Notes: generated from the letters alone by a model not told the origin. Shown: positions 38,214 through 51,540, counted from the first letter of the stretch. The stretch is DNA of 64,000 nt from Macrotrachela quadricornifera (GCA_022393335.1 JAJEKB010000269.1:1-64000), one strand, 5' to 3'. A program made the numbers and translations.

Positions 38214-41120
38214 TTATAGTTGTTCTTCTAGACGATGATGTTGTTTAATAATGTCATTGCACATAGGTCGATTTTCAGGCTTCTGTTGGCAGCATTGTTG
38301 GTGCACTTCAATCCAAAATACAATGTATTTATCTTCACGTGATATCTCAGAAATTTCGATGATTTCACGTATAATTTCGCTGAAAGCATAAATGTCAGTC
38401 TTCATTGTAATAAAGGAAGGATTATGAGGTGCGGCCGCAAGAAGTTCTGGGGCTAGGTAACCTGGCGTGCCCTTGATAGAAAGAGGTGCTTGATGTATCA
38501 AACCAAAATCAGCAATGAGGCAGAGAGGAAGCTGTGGTTCTTCCATTTGAATAACTATATTCTGTGGCTTGATATCACGATGAAAAAAACCTAAGCCATG
38601 CATATAGGCGAGACCTTCAACTATCTGTAATAGGATAGAATCAATACACTTGCCAGTAAGCTGTCCAATTGATTTCTTCCACGGCACGTATCTGCTGAGA
38701 TCTGTTGGAAGCCATTGCATGATAATTTCATAGTAACCTGGTATTTTATCGCTCTTTCGAACGCCATAGAAATGCACAATATTCGGGTGATTTAATACAT
38801 TGATATATCGTACTTCTTGCAAATTGAATTCGTTCACGGGTATGATTTTGACAGCGACCTTCTCGTCTATACCGTTTTCATTCATTAAATGTCCAACATA
38901 GACTGAATAGTTGCTTTCACCAATTTTTGTATCACTAACTTTACATTTAGCATATGTAAGACCAAACTTTTTGTCCAAAATGTCCAAATATAATCGTGCA
39001 ACTTGATCTTTGTTGTTAGACAAATAGTGCACCACATCTGATGCATGTTGGGAAATATCATGCCAATCTTTACTTTGAAGCTGTTCTGATGCAGAAATAA
39101 TTTGAGATTTGATGCCATCTTCAATTACTTTCAAAGTCTGCTTTCGTAAATAACTCAATGTATCGTGAATGCTTCGCTCAGTAAGATTCTCTATCTGCTG
39201 TTGAGCCAGCTGTTTATGTCGAAAGAAAGTGGTGAATGGAGCCAACATAGATGCATAAAGATCAATAGATATTAACGGTGATAGAATAGAAAATTTTTCT
39301 TTAAAGAATGTTTGCCAAAATTGCTCTGCCTGATTTTTCATTACGGTGAAACGACTGTCATATTGACCAAGTGCTATATTATAGGGATTGGCTATAATTG
39401 TGCGTTGAAGTGCTTCTTCCACTAGTTGAGTTTGTTGAGGATCTAAGCCTAAACTAGAGAAAAATTTGGCAACTAAGAGCATTAGATGATTTTGAATATT
39501 TTGTTTCTCATTCTGCATCGCCTTCTCGAATTGCTCACTTAATACCATGCTAACACGCTCTTTGATCGCTTTCTGTTTTGTTCGATTATGAAAAGATATA
39601 GTATCCTTTTCGAGCAGATCTCCAATATTTGAAAGTACTGTCTGATATATTGTGTCGAAAGGTTCGACGAGATGCTCTTCTACTATCGTGTCGAAATAGG
39701 CCGCTTGTCTTTTGAGCATTGTCTGTAGCTGTTCAACTCGTTTTATTCTGCGCTGAAGATCATCACAATCGAACATATCATGCATTATTTGCATCATATA
39801 ATTGAGACGAAAATAAGTGATGTCTGTCACAGCACCTTGTAAGAATTTCTTCGATTTTTCAGTAAAGTCACGATAACTGTTGAGATACTCAGTCACACCA
39901 TGTAAATGATGCGAACAAAGAGGAATAAGCGGATATGACAATTCTGTGTTATCTGTATCACGATTCGATTTAATATGAAGTGCATCATTAATTCGATTCA
40001 ACAAATGTTTTAGGGTATCTTCATAACTGAGGTTTGAAAGCTTGTTCTTCGTAAAGTTGTCAATCTTAGAGGCTACAAAACAGATGCGTGGACAACCTTT
40101 ACTTATGGAAACATGCCCAACTTCATCTTCTATTGATTTTGTTGATGTTAGCCAACGTTGGATAGGAACAACAAAACTTTCACGTAAAGCTTCATCTAAA
40201 GGTGTAATCGCAAAAATTATATCCGTCTCAGCAAGAATACCATCGACGACATGATTGAGAGTATTATTTTCATCAATACCTGGAATATCCAATAATTGAA
40301 TCTGCTTCAATTCGTCCATCTGCAACTTGACTTCAACAACGTCCGTACACAGATTTATATCTTCTCGTGCTTTTCCTGTCAAATGTATTAGATTTTTAGT
40401 GACTTGAGCTAAATGTTGGTCATCTTTAATATCATGACTTTCTTTTATAATATCTTTAGCTGAGCGTAATGTAACAACTGTTCGATCACCATATTGAATT
40501 ACTGTGCGTCGAGCAGTCGTTTCTTCCGTACCAACTGGACATACTTGTCTTTGAAGAAGATAGTTGACGAAACTACTCTTTGATGATTTTAATGGACCCA
40601 TACATGTAATAACGATGTCACGGCGACGATTTTGAAGTGTAATGTGCGCTTCATTAAAAATATTGACAAGATTATGTTCTCTTCTCATAGCTATTATTAG
40701 ATCGAGCAAACCGTCTTCACATGCTTGTAAAATATGCCACTTGTCCAAAGCTTCTCGAGCAAATGACAAAGGCTTCCTTGTGAAGTCTGTTCCACAAAAT
40801 AAATCCAAGCGGTCCAATTGTCCTTCGAGCATGCTCCACTGTTCCTTGGATATGCGAGATTTTTGATTAAAAATATTCTTGCGAAGTAAACCACTAAATG
40901 CAGAACGTCTATGTATATCGATCGCAGCCATTTGTTGAAATTGTAAATCGGAATCAAATAGGTGTTCGAGTATTGATTGAATAGCTGTTGTGCGATCATC
41001 GATCTCATCTTCATCTTCTTCTTGTTCTAGTTTGCGAATTAACCTCTCGATTTTTTTCACATTGGCAAACTCTACACCTAAGATCGCAGAAAGATTTTCT
41101 GTTTTTGCTTGCGACTCCAT
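38214..41120 (-). CDS. Dynamin-like GTPase fused to a C-terminal protein kinase (DSTYK-like architecture)
   Basis: One uninterrupted minus-strand frame of 968 residues. An N-terminal helical region is followed by a dynamin-type GTPase: P-loop GPLKSSKS (175-182, Ser where Gly is usual before Lys), G3 DIPG (278-281) and G4-like SKID (351-354). A long helical region (about 430-700) resembles a dynamin stalk. The kinase has a poor Gly-rich loop (IGESNYSVYVG, 733-743), VAVK Lys758, Glu769, HRDIKPQN (847-854), DFG (871-873) and GTPGYLAPE (884-892), so it looks catalytically competent. Size and order match human DSTYK (929 residues, kinase at the end). It lacks introns in a window where most genes have them, which suggests retroposition or acquisition from elsewhere. 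The substrate is unknown. Confidence 0.85.
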   Translation of the reverse strand: MESQAKTENLSAILGVEFANVKKIERLIRKLEQEEDEDEIDDRTTAIQSILEHLFDSDLQFQQMAAIDIHRRSAFSGLLRKNIFNQKSRISKEQWSMLEGQLDRLDLFCGTDFTRKPLSFAREALDKWHILQACEDGLLDLIIAMRREHNLVNIFNEAHITLQNRRRDIVITCMGPLKSSKSSFVNYLLQRQVCPVGTEETTARRTVIQYGDRTVVTLRSAKDIIKESHDIKDDQHLAQVTKNLIHLTGKAREDINLCTDVVEVKLQMDELKQIQLLDIPGIDENNTLNHVVDGILAETDIIFAITPLDEALRESFVVPIQRWLTSTKSIEDEVGHVSISKGCPRICFVASKIDNFTKNKLSNLSYEDTLKHLLNRINDALHIKSNRDTDNTELSYPLIPLCSHHLHGVTEYLNSYRDFTEKSKKFLQGAVTDITYFRLNYMMQIMHDMFDCDDLQRRIKRVEQLQTMLKRQAAYFDTIVEEHLVEPFDTIYQTVLSNIGDLLEKDTISFHNRTKQKAIKERVSMVLSEQFEKAMQNEKQNIQNHLMLLVAKFFSSLGLDPQQTQLVEEALQRTIIANPYNIALGQYDSRFTVMKNQAEQFWQTFFKEKFSILSPLISIDLYASMLAPFTTFFRHKQLAQQQIENLTERSIHDTLSYLRKQTLKVIEDGIKSQIISASEQLQSKDWHDISQHASDVVHYLSNNKDQVARLYLDILDKKFGLTYAKCKVSDTKIGESNYSVYVGHLMNENGIDEKVAVKIIPVNEFNLQEVRYINVLNHPNIVHFYGVRKSDKIPGYYEIIMQWLPTDLSRYVPWKKSIGQLTGKCIDSILLQIVEGLAYMHGLGFFHRDIKPQNIVIQMEEPQLPLCLIADFGLIHQAPLSIKGTPGYLAPELLAAAPHNPSFITMKTDIYAFSEIIREIIEISEISREDKYIVFWIEVHQQCCQQKPENRPMCNDIIKQHHRLEEQL

Positions 41121-41888
41121 TGCTATTATGGACTGAATAGAAAAGGAATATGGAATGCATTTTATTACTTTATCTCTTTGCTTTTAAGTACAGTACAAAT
41201 ATTTACAGTAAAGCTAAAAAAAATTTTCATATTATAATAACATATGCTTCTTTCACACAATATGCACACTAAGGTAAAATGTGCCACATTAAGCACTTTC
41301 TGTCGTATTTTTTGCGTTCTTTGTTATATATACACAGCAGAGAACACAAGAGATACGACAGAATATGCTCGTGGCGACATATGCAAGACATTTTATTTTA
41401 GAGTCCATTAAATTGGAAATATGATCTTGAATCAATATAAATCTTGTGTTGCGCTAATTTGAAATTGACTCATTCAATATTCATAGATTAGACACATTTT
41501 TGTCTCGACTCACAAGAGAATGTTTCTGAGATTCTCTGTTCGATGCTTTATTTTGCTAATAAGCAGATTCTTGTAAAACTAGAAGAATTCTAAAGGAATT
41601 TATCTCAATAATTCTTTCTTTTTGGCTTATGATTATTTTGATCGATTCTCTTGGCACCTACTCTCGACTCTCGACTTTCTTGTATTCTGAAATTGCTTAT
41701 GTTTAAATCAAATCAGAAGCTCCATTAATGACTTCTCGGTATCAACTTTCTTCACAATCTAGTGATGTTTTTTATTTATTTCGGATGGTTTAGTGGTATC
41801 TGCTTCAATAGGTTTTATATCACGCAGCCTCAGACACAGAGTACTTTATCGAGAAATGTATCGTTTGCGTCTAGAGCAAGAAGTAAAT
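41121..41888. other. Upstream region of the GTPase-kinase gene
   Basis: No gene recognised. TTCTATTCAG lies shortly before the gene's ATG on the minus strand and could be a 5'UTR splice acceptor. The stretch near 41768 (GGTTTAGTGGTATCTGC) recalls a tRNA A box, but no B box follows. Confidence 0.4.
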
Positions 41889-41906
41889 AGTCATTATTCA
41901 AGGCTC

Positions 41907-42203
41907 TCAAAAAGTTTGCCAATTAAGTTTTTCAAAAAAAAATTCAAATGAACTATGTAATTCATAAGCAGAAGATTCATGCACTCTAATAGCTTCAGTT
42001 TCAAGATAATCAATAAAGAAAGCAAATTCTGAAGGTCTTAATAAATCAACAGAATGATCAATAAATATGTATTTTGTGTCGATGCTCACCAATTCAGCTC
42101 GAGTCACGATTTGTCTAACTTGTTTCTGTCTAAGATTCCCATGCATAGAATAGCCAAGAATTGGACATCTAATGTTATTGAAGAAAAATTCATAGCTGAT
42201 GTT
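41907..42203 (-). CDS. Orphan coding exon, unrecognised protein
   Basis: A minus-strand open frame from 42203, just after an acceptor-like ACAACAG, to a stop at 41907 gives about 98 residues: NISYEFFFNNIRCPILGYSM, then RQIVTRAELVSIDTKYIFID, HSVDLLRPSEFAFFIDYLE and so on. Composition and length look protein-like, with no low-complexity bias. No upstream exon with a start could be fixed, although an in-frame ATG exists at 42146. It may be the last exon of a gene, or a gene remnant. I do not recognise the family. Confidence 0.35.
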   Translation of the reverse strand, partial: NISYEFFFNNIRCPILGYSMHGNLRQKQVRQIVTRAELVSIDTKYIFIDHSVDLLRPSEFAFFIDYLETEAIRVHESSAYELHSSFEFFFEKLNWQTF

Positions 42204-43049
42204 CTGTTGTAATATAAGAAATGAGTATTATTATCGAAAACATATTTTAAAAATAAAAACCATCCAATTTTTGTTGAACTATGTAGGAAATTCATATACT
42301 TCATTATGACTTTTTATTAATCTTGAATTCATGAAATCTATAACTTATCAAAGCTAAATTTATAGTGCAACAAAAATACTTTTTCAGAAGCAGTATTATC
42401 ATGCATACGAATCAAAATATCGTGTACTTCAAAAATCTAAACGGATGAAACAAGATTTCGTAGTGTATTGCTTTTAAGTTATATTATTATTTATACATTA
42501 ACCAAGAAAAACCAAATAGATATGGTCATTATCTGATTTTTATTTACTCTTAACTTACTATCTTTTGTATCAACAATTATATAAGCGCAACAAATAAAAA
42601 TCCACTTCGAAATTATAGTTCAATTGACAGAATAAGTTATACTGTAAGTTACTATCTTTTATGATACCTGAACTGCATAAAGATATATGAAAACAACAAC
42701 CTAATATCAATTATTTGTCTTGACAAACATCAGCAATTCTAATGCGTGATAAACGCATGTTGCTCTCTTGTAAAACAATGTTTTCACATAGTCTATATTG
42801 TAAAAGAATAGAATTATATTAAATTAATCCTTGCATTCTTAACTTCAACAATATCACATGCTATGTCTTTTTATTATCACGAAAAGAATCATTGTCAAGA
42901 TAGTTTTTTTATCACAGTAACATATATCAAGTGTTTCAAAGGGTTTCTATATCATTTATGCATCGTAAAAAAGAATGTAAAAGAATTATCATATGTGATA
43001 GGTTATCATAGATAAAATTGTTCAATTAAAAATAAAAAGTATCATATTT
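42204..43049. other. Intergenic, nothing recognised
   Basis: May include upstream exons or an intron of the orphan exon ending at 42203; none could be supported. Otherwise it is the AT-rich 3' flank of the aldo/keto reductase gene. Confidence 0.4.
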
Positions 43050-45769
43050 TCATCCGTGTTGCCAAAATCGATGCCAGAATACACCAACTGGTGTAATACG
43101 ATGACTTTCGAGTTCTGTGATTTCTTCATTTTTTAAACGCCATCCTAAAGCACCAGCATTTTCTGCAGCTTGTTTACTATCTCGAGCACCAGCAAGTGGA
43201 ATAACACCTATATAAATCAGTTTAAGTATAAAAGTATTTCTAACAACATAGATTTTACTATAACCATTTTCTATAATGTTTCTTACTCATATCGGAGACA
43301 TCTATCATAACACAACTTTTCGTAGGCGAATAAATTTTTTATTTTTTCATAATAAATAAAATTCAAATCAGACTTTTTTTTGTTCTAAAATCAATGAAAT
43401 ACTCGTTTCTAATTTAATCATTACTGTAACAAAAAGGTATCCCAAATGAAAAATGATGTGGTTAACAGGTCAACTAACTTATTGGAAATTACATGTTTTT
43501 TTTATTATATACAAAAAAATCGTAAAAGATTACATACCTTTACATATGATATAATTCAAAGCGACTGATGAAACACTGACATTATATTTAGCTGCAACAC
43601 GTCGCATTGTTTCTAATAATGGTTCCAATTCATCCATGTTAACTCTGGAAAAATCACGACCTGAAGGAGGTGGATTTGCTTTTGAATATTTACCTGTAAG
43701 ACGACCCATAGCCTAATGAATAATAAAAAAAATATCTTTTAAGAAACATAATAATATAATTCTATTCAACAAATATAAATGATTTATTAACTTACAAGAG
43801 GAGAATATCCCAGAACAGCAACACCTCGTTTGTGACACTCAGCAATATGTCCTGATGTCTCTGGTGAACGTCGAAGAATAGAATATTCAACTTGATTTGA
43901 TGCAAGTTGAATACCATGTTTTTGTAAACAATCATACATTTTAATCATTTCTTCCGTTGAATAATTAGAAACACCAACAGTTTTAGTTAAACCAAGTTTA
44001 ACTGCTTCTGCAAGTGAATCAGCAAGAACTTCAATTGAACGAAAATGAATAGGACCATGAATTTGATAAAGATCAACACAATCAACCTGAAATAAAATAG
44101 ATTTTATTTTCAATAAAGCTTGAATGTTTCTGATTGATAGATAGCTTCTAGAGGTAAACAATATCTTTTATACATGTAATTGGAACTTTAAACTGATGAA
44201 AATCTAGCTGTCCTAACAACTATTGTAATCTCTGTGAGTAAAGATACTTCTCTGCAATCGTAGTAACATTAAAAACCTTCGACAAAGAATGATTCAAAAT
44301 TTCGATCCCATTCTATAAATTGATGTTATCTATACTAGATATACACCTAGTTAGTTGATTATTATGTACAGTTTTGTAAAGAAAGATTAGAGGTATAATC
44401 ATTCGAAATAATGTTAGTCCAGTTTGTTTAATATAAAAAAAACAATGAAATATTATTGGAGAACTGAATATGCCTTTACCAATGCAAAATATGTAAGATT
44501 TGTATCCGATTATCTAGTTTTCTCTACGTTTTTTTTTTGTCGAAAAAAATATAAGAAAATTAAAAAATAATTTGATCACCTGTTAATCCTTGATTTATGA
44601 ACAAAAATATTTGTGTTTTGTAAAACATGTAAGGCAAGCGTCATGATTAATAAAATAAAAATAGCTTTTTCTTCGTTCTAAATACTTTGAACTATTTTTT
44701 TTGTATGATAATTTTGATGTTTCTTATCCACAAAATTATATATTTTAATAAACTGAAAAATCTATATATGCAATATACACGACATCAATATAAATACATT
44801 CTTTTATTTGGTTCTAACAATAAAGATTTCTTTATCTTTTACATTCACATTTTACTACTGGCATTACTATTAAAAGTCTAGCCGTCTTAAATGTTTCAAT
44901 ATAGAAAATAAACAATATTATTTTGCACTTAGAACTGCAAAATTATTTCTTTCGAGATAGAAATCACTTTCAATGGTATGTGCATATGAAGAAAATAATA
45001 AATAGTTTTGATGTAACTATTTTTTCAATAACAATTGAATATTTCAGCATAAGAAAAAAATTTTATCTTGCATAATATTATTCACAACATCATCTAATAA
45101 TTTGAGAAACAATGCAACAATCACGTAAGAACGTTTGATAAAATTTCAATACTACCAACGTCAGCGATTATGTATGCTTCGAGGACAATCCCTCTTATCA
45201 GACTCTTTTTTTTGATTATTTCACTATATATAATAATATTCCAATGATCAAAGTTATTTTATACCTGTAATCTCTGAAGACTTGCTCGAAGTGCATCAAT
45301 AAGTGAACTTGGATAGAATAATCTGTAAGGATATGGTAAGAATTTTGTAGCAATAACAATATCACCCGTATTTTTAGCTGGATGATTTTCTTTGTATCGA
45401 GCAATACATCGTTCACTTAAAACGTAAAAATTTGATTGATTTAAAAAATTTTTTTTCTGCATACCTTTCACCCCCACCATATATTTCAGCTGTATCAAAA
45501 GTATTAATTCCCTTTGTTATAGACATATCAAAAGCTTCTTTAGCCTTTGCATTTAATTCTTCATTCCAATTCCATGTTCTCTTATCACCCCATGCCCAAG
45601 TACCCAAAGCTATGAGATTGGCTTTATTTCATTTAACCTTAATATCAAATACTTTTCACTCACCAAGAGGGGAAACTAAAATATGATCTGCAAGTCTGAT
45701 TTTTGTCTCGGTAGTTGGAATTACATCGCCTGGTATATAAACATTGCAAACATTAGAACTAGCTGCCAT
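43050..45769 (-). CDS. Aldo/keto reductase family oxidoreductase
   Basis: Six minus-strand exons, 45664..45769, 45465..45609, 45265..45415, 43796..44086, 43538..43712 and 43050..43207, encode 341 residues. The catalytic tetrad of the family is in place: Asp74 and Tyr79 in FDTAEIYGGG, Lys108 in IATKF, and His144 in LYQIHGP. GVSNYSTEEM, NQVEYSILRR and GYSPLAMGRLTGKY follow in the usual order, and the NADP(H)-binding end IPLAGARDSKQAAEN is present. These enzymes reduce aldehydes or ketones with NADPH in the cytosol; the substrate cannot be read from the sequence. The overall pattern resembles plant and bacterial auxin-induced/YajO-type AKRs more than mammalian AKR1. The third intron is 1178 bases; the others are 52-330. 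Confidence 0.9.
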
Positions 45770-47449
45770 GATAACTAATGATACTGATAAAACTATTTGA
45801 TAAGTAAGTTTTTATTTTATTTTATCAACACGATGCAAAGGTAATATTTTCAGTGGATACATATCAATTCCAATAAATAGTTAGTTCCGATAGGAGGCGC
45901 TGCTTTTATAATAACAGTAACATGTATAAACTATATATTCTTGTTGCTAATTCAAATAGAATTAATTATTAATTAATTTAGTTTAAGTTTTTATAGTTTA
46001 TTTGTATACAAAATAAATTATAAAATGAATTATTTACAAAGATCACATAATCTATATATAAAATAAGTGTTACACTTCTTTGATCAATTAGAATTATTTC
46101 TAAAAACAAACAACAAAAAATGAGACACTGTAGTATTGACATGTGTTTCAAAAGTTTGTTAAGAAAGTAAACATAAGTATCTGTTAGATAATTTAAGCGA
46201 TTTAATTAATTTTTTATTATAACACAATTCAATATTCTTTAAAGTTTTGTTTCATAGAATTTAATTTACAATAAATATTGAAAATCATTATTTAGTTCAT
46301 ATGATCATTAAATTTTATGAACATGAAGCCCACTGAATTGGAGTATGTCATTGAGATGTAATGAAAAAGAATTTTATTTCATTGAAACATTATGGGACAA
46401 TGTTTGTATAATCTTAATTCGAGAAAAAGAGAAAGCGTCAAGAAGAGATAGATCATTTCTGCTATTAATAGCATTACATTCGAATAAAATGATTAAAAAA
46501 ACATTTTTTTTTTGAAATTATACATAAAATGTTAAGCTAAGAAAATTTCATAATAGTTTCAATAGTAGCATATGAATTGTTTTCATATTAATATCTAATT
46601 CATTTTTATTCACTGCAGTACAACTCTCCTATGTAGATACCTTCCCAAATATTTTTTACTGAAAAACAACCTCTTGAATGGGAATATTTATGTATTTGGG
46701 ACAGTGGAAATGTTTTTTCCGATCTGTCTTCAGTAAAGAAGTAGACAATTGGAAAAGGTCTCTTAAATATCCATTACGATATCTTCGTCAAAAAAAAACT
46801 AATTTTTTTGAATTTCAACATCGATTATCAACCAAATTATATAAAGCAAGAGTTAAAAGAACATAATATCGTATTATAATAAAAGCAACTAAATAGCTTG
46901 AATTTTCTAAAAGATAATTTACATTTACTTTGTTTTCATGGGAACACGAAAGTTAAGCACGAAAAAATAAAATCAACATATATATGGCGTTTACTGAATA
47001 CGACGTTACCGTTCATTTTCATTTAATGAAAAACTATTTCATAATAAATAATAATGATTTTGAAAAATAAGGCATCATGATCGGACGAATTACAATTAAA
47101 AAACCTTGACTAGAGATCGAGATTAGATTTAATAATCTTATATATAATTACATGTTAAAAAATGCAATACACCAGGTATTAAGTGCTCTATCATTTTTTA
47201 GTAGAAGAATTGACGTTCTTTAGTCTGCCTTTAAATATTATTAATCTAAAAAAAGTTAAACATATGTTCTATTGTTATTCGCACTTATTGATTGGATTTC
47301 ACAAAATCCGTGTTATTCTTTCATTTTATATCTTCAATGTATGAGTTCATTTTTGTTTTTACGTAATTAACTTTCTTCGTACTTAAATTTTGCTAAGCCT
47401 TTTTTTCTCTTCTACGTTTAAAACATTATATATATTTTTTTATGTACTA
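45770..47449. other. Intergenic, nothing recognised
   Basis: AT-rich region between the AKR start and the transporter 3' end. A plus-strand 62-codon frame at 46678..46866 has no support. Confidence 0.5.
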
Positions 47450-50013
47450 TCATTGTATACTATCCGATCTAATCGTTGTAGTATTTGTTTCTAACGTTTT
47501 TTCCTTATTTTTATCGTCTTCCTCACGACGAAATCGTTCAATTAAAGGTATTAAAAGTGTCACAAGACCAGATAAGCCCATAAATACACCAGCTATAATC
47601 AATGATGATTTGTAACCATATTTTTCTGCAATCCAACCTATTAATAATCAAATACAAAGGTATACTAGACGAACTTTAAGATATGAATTATTTCGTTTTT
47701 CAATTGCATCTAATAATCAAAAGCAACATATTATATTTTTTGAGGTAAATAAGTCTCAAAAATCAAATTTTAGGAATGTTTTTCAAGAAGCTATAAAAAT
47801 GCTCGAGACGAATTATTTCTTCATAATTATATTTGTACTTTTTTATTTTGCTCTATTTCATATATTCTTTACTTCCTCTCTTTGACTGTTTAATGCCTTG
47901 AAATCATATTTACTTTTCATCATATCTCTAACAAATTTGAAAGGTTTCCTTGTTAATAATAGTTTGTTTCATATGTCAAAGGGAATCTGTATGAATTCTC
48001 TTACCTCCAACAACTGGCCCAAATAATGATGATAAACCTTGTCCAAGTAAAATAAGACCATAAGCTGATGTTAATAATTCTAAACCACACATATTTGCAA
48101 GAATAACTGATGTTAATGCATAATTAGCTGATATTGAAAGTCCAAAAAGAAGAATTGCCATAAGTAAAGCAATATATGAATTAGCAACAAATGGTATAAG
48201 AATACTAGCAACTCCACAAAGTACTGCACCAATATCATAAAGTATTAAATCATCAATAGATGTATAATTTGCTAAAAGTCCAAATAAAATTTGTCCAAAA
48301 AATTGTCCCAAACCAAGTATAGTAACTAACATAGTCATCTGTTTTTTTGTATAACCAATTATTGTTTCACCATAATCGACTAGAAGATATATTCAAAATA
48401 AAAAAAAAAATTATTGCAAAAAATAAAATTTACCTGGAAAAAGATATATTAAATCATAAAATAAATAAAATAAAAATTGTGATAGAAAAAAAATAATATA
48501 TCGATAATCACGAAATAATTGTAAACCTAACATTCGACGTAATGTATGAAGAAATGTTAAACCTTTACGATAAAATAATAATCGTTGATGATAACGAGAA
48601 TTACTATTATCATCATCATCATCATCATCAGAAATTGATGTAGTTGATTCTTCATAAACATGAGATTGAATTAAATTTCGACTGATTCCATTTGTATTAG
48701 AAGATTTTATTGGTACATTACCAGGATAGAAAATATCTTTTTGATTAATTGGTTGATTATAAATTTCTAATAAATGTTTTTCTCTCAGTTTTTCAGCTGG
48801 AAGAGAAAGATATCGAACAAGTGGATAATATAATGAATGTTTTCTTCCAATAGATATATCATTTGTTATTTGACTTCCTGATAAATGATGAAATGTTGAT
48901 AAAGATTTTTTTTCTTGACATGAATTTCTTTTTATATATTCAGTTTCGATATCTTTTATATCATCAGCTGAATATGAATCAAATAAATCTAAAGTATTTG
49001 TATCATAATATGATGTTGATATACTAGTTGATTGATTTGTTACACGTCTTGCACGTTGTTCATCCATTTCATTTATAAAACGTTCTAATTTTTCCATTGA
49101 TGTCATATATGATGATGGTAAACGTTTATCCTTATCTAAAGGATGAGTATTTTTATTTTTATGATGTAATGTAAATTCTACAGGACGAAAAAGTGCACCA
49201 AAACCAACAATTGTAAAAAGAATACCAGATAAAAATAATGTTGTATCTCTCCAATCACTATAATAATCATTTAACATATGAATTAATTGTGCAACAATAG
49301 CATTTCCAAGACCTAAAAATTACATTTAAAAAGAAATCAAATCAATAAATATGCAAACCTGTTCCACCAACAGCTATGGCTGTTGCAATCGCACGATTTT
49401 CATCATAATAATGTGCTACTATAACAACTGCTGGAACATAAATGCATGATAAACCAGCACCTATTATATATATATAAAGAATATACTTAATCATAATAAA
49501 ATTTCTTTTTTTTTTCTTACCACAAGCAATTCCAATACCAATAACAGCACCAGTAAAATTTCCAAGTAATGAAGCAAAAAGTAAACCCATTGAACAAAGA
49601 AAACCTCCTAACATAGTTACAAAACGACATCCTAATTTATTAACTAATGCGCTAGCTAATGGTGCTAAAAAAAGTGATAAACTCCCTAATAATGATGCAA
49701 TAATACCAACTGTATGTAATTCTATTTTAAGATCATTTTTAATTACATGCATTAAAATTCCAAATGAAAAACGAACACCATCAGCAACAAAATGTACACA
49801 AAATGATCCAAAAACAATAACCCATCCCCATGATCTTGTATGACGAACAATAGTTTCTGTTGAAGAACTATCAAATTTACTTGATTCACAACGTTGACGA
49901 CGTTTATCTTTATCTGTAGATGCTAAAGCTAAGTTTAATGATGATGATGATGATGATAATGATTTAGGTAGTACTGATTGTGCTGGTATTTGTAATGTAT
50001 TGTCCGATAACAT
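47450..50013 (-). CDS. SLC16/monocarboxylate-transporter-like MFS carrier
   Basis: Five minus-strand exons, 49521..50013, 49359..49460, 48434..49312, 48005..48379 and 47450..47637, encode 678 residues. A Ser-rich cytosolic N-terminus precedes SWGWVIVFGSFCVHFVADGV, a TM1 very like the MCT signature (GWGW..). Six membrane segments end near LFRPVEF. A loop of roughly 190 polar residues with an acidic DDDDDDD run separates them from the second six (from QLFRDYRYIIFFLSQF to SLIIAGVFMGLSGLV). The tail is charged (ERFRREDDKNKEK). It should move small monocarboxylates or related solutes across the plasma membrane; the substrate is not determinable. The long central loop is characteristic of several invertebrate MCT-like carriers. 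Confidence 0.85.
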
Positions 50014-51540
50014 TTTTTATTAATGATATTTTAATTTTTCAAGATTTTTCTTATAGAAAATAACTTTTTATCATTTCTTGAACAAAGAAACATCTGAGAA
50101 TTTTAAAAGGCTTAATAAATATTTTGATCAAAGTAAATAAAGTAATATTTATATGGACGAAATAAACAAAAATACAAAACAAATTCTTTGATTTGGATAA
50201 TTTTATATTATACAATCTTTATATAAATAATTATAGATATATTACTTGATCAAGAGAAAAGAAAAATATAAGAGAAAATGCACGTGATGTTGACCTTGAT
50301 TCTTTTTTCTTAATAACGAGAAAAAAAATAATATTATTTTTTTTTGTCATGCTTTTTGATTCACTACAACCGAGAAACAATAAACAATGAAGGAAAGAAA
50401 ATTGAAGTGCGTCATTCAATTTTATTTTTCCAATAAAATAAATACGAAATTTCAGTAAACCATTTTTTCATATTTCATAAAATATTATGCATATATATAT
50501 ACTGTATTAGAAGTATTATTTTTCCAATATGAATATTATTATATCTATTAATTTAAAATAATTTCTAACGGTAAACTTTTGTTGTTTTTCATCTGTTATT
50601 CTTTTATATTTAATCATAAGTTTAAGATAATTATTAGATGAATAATCATGAACAAAAAATATATTGTTATTTATATGATTAAATTTATTGAGTACCGATG
50701 AGGAATAACTAACAATAGTAATAATATGATTTAAAATCAATAAACTTTTTCCTTGAGAAATGTTAAATACTCAAATATCAAATGCATTTTGTATAACAAT
50801 ATAATTAAAATCTATTGAAAAGATGCATTGAAAATTTTCGTTTGAATGAATATTACTGAATATTTAGCTGTTTATTTAGCTAAATCGAGAAGATATTCTT
50901 TTATTATCGCCAACAGTTGGTAATGTACCAGTGAGAAGAAGTATTTGACTATTATTTCTACCAAGTTCACTATTTTCAATTAAGATCTGTTTAATAAAGT
51001 TTTATTCAAACAATTTGATTGAACAAATTTATTTCTATTCATTATACATATATAATAGTATGGCTGTTCTTCATCGAAAATACTTTTTTTTTGGCTATGG
51101 AAAGTATTTCAAATGTGAGGACAAAATGATTTGATCTCTTCATATTTAACAAACTTGTATAAGGTTAAAGGTTCCATAAGCCTTTCGACGAAATGCTTTT
51201 CAATAAAGAGCGTTATTTTTAGAAGAAAAATAAAAATTTTGTCCTCGCCATAAAAGTATACATTATTAACGAAATACAATCGAACTTTTCATAAGTATAA
51301 AAAAGCTTTATAAACACTGTTTACTATATGTTTATAATAAGAATACATTCTTATTTTAGAATATAGAATCTAGTATTAATTTATTTTCATTGATAGTGTC
51401 AATCTTAAAATGTATATTTCTCACTTTACACCAGGGTCGAAAAACAAAAGAGAATACATAATCATTTTTTTGATCTTTATCTACTCAATCATCTCCTACG
51501 TATCTCCATTATCAAAACAAAATACGACATAACTAAAATA
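50014..51540. other. Intergenic, nothing recognised
   Basis: Upstream of the transporter gene. AT-rich, with no coding, RNA or clear repeat signal. Confidence 0.45.

Noticed and set aside
41765..41830. tRNA-like start (GGTTTAGTGGTATCTGC)
   Set aside because: It resembles a tRNA A box, but there is no GGTTCGA-type B box and no acceptor-stem pairing at the proper distance.
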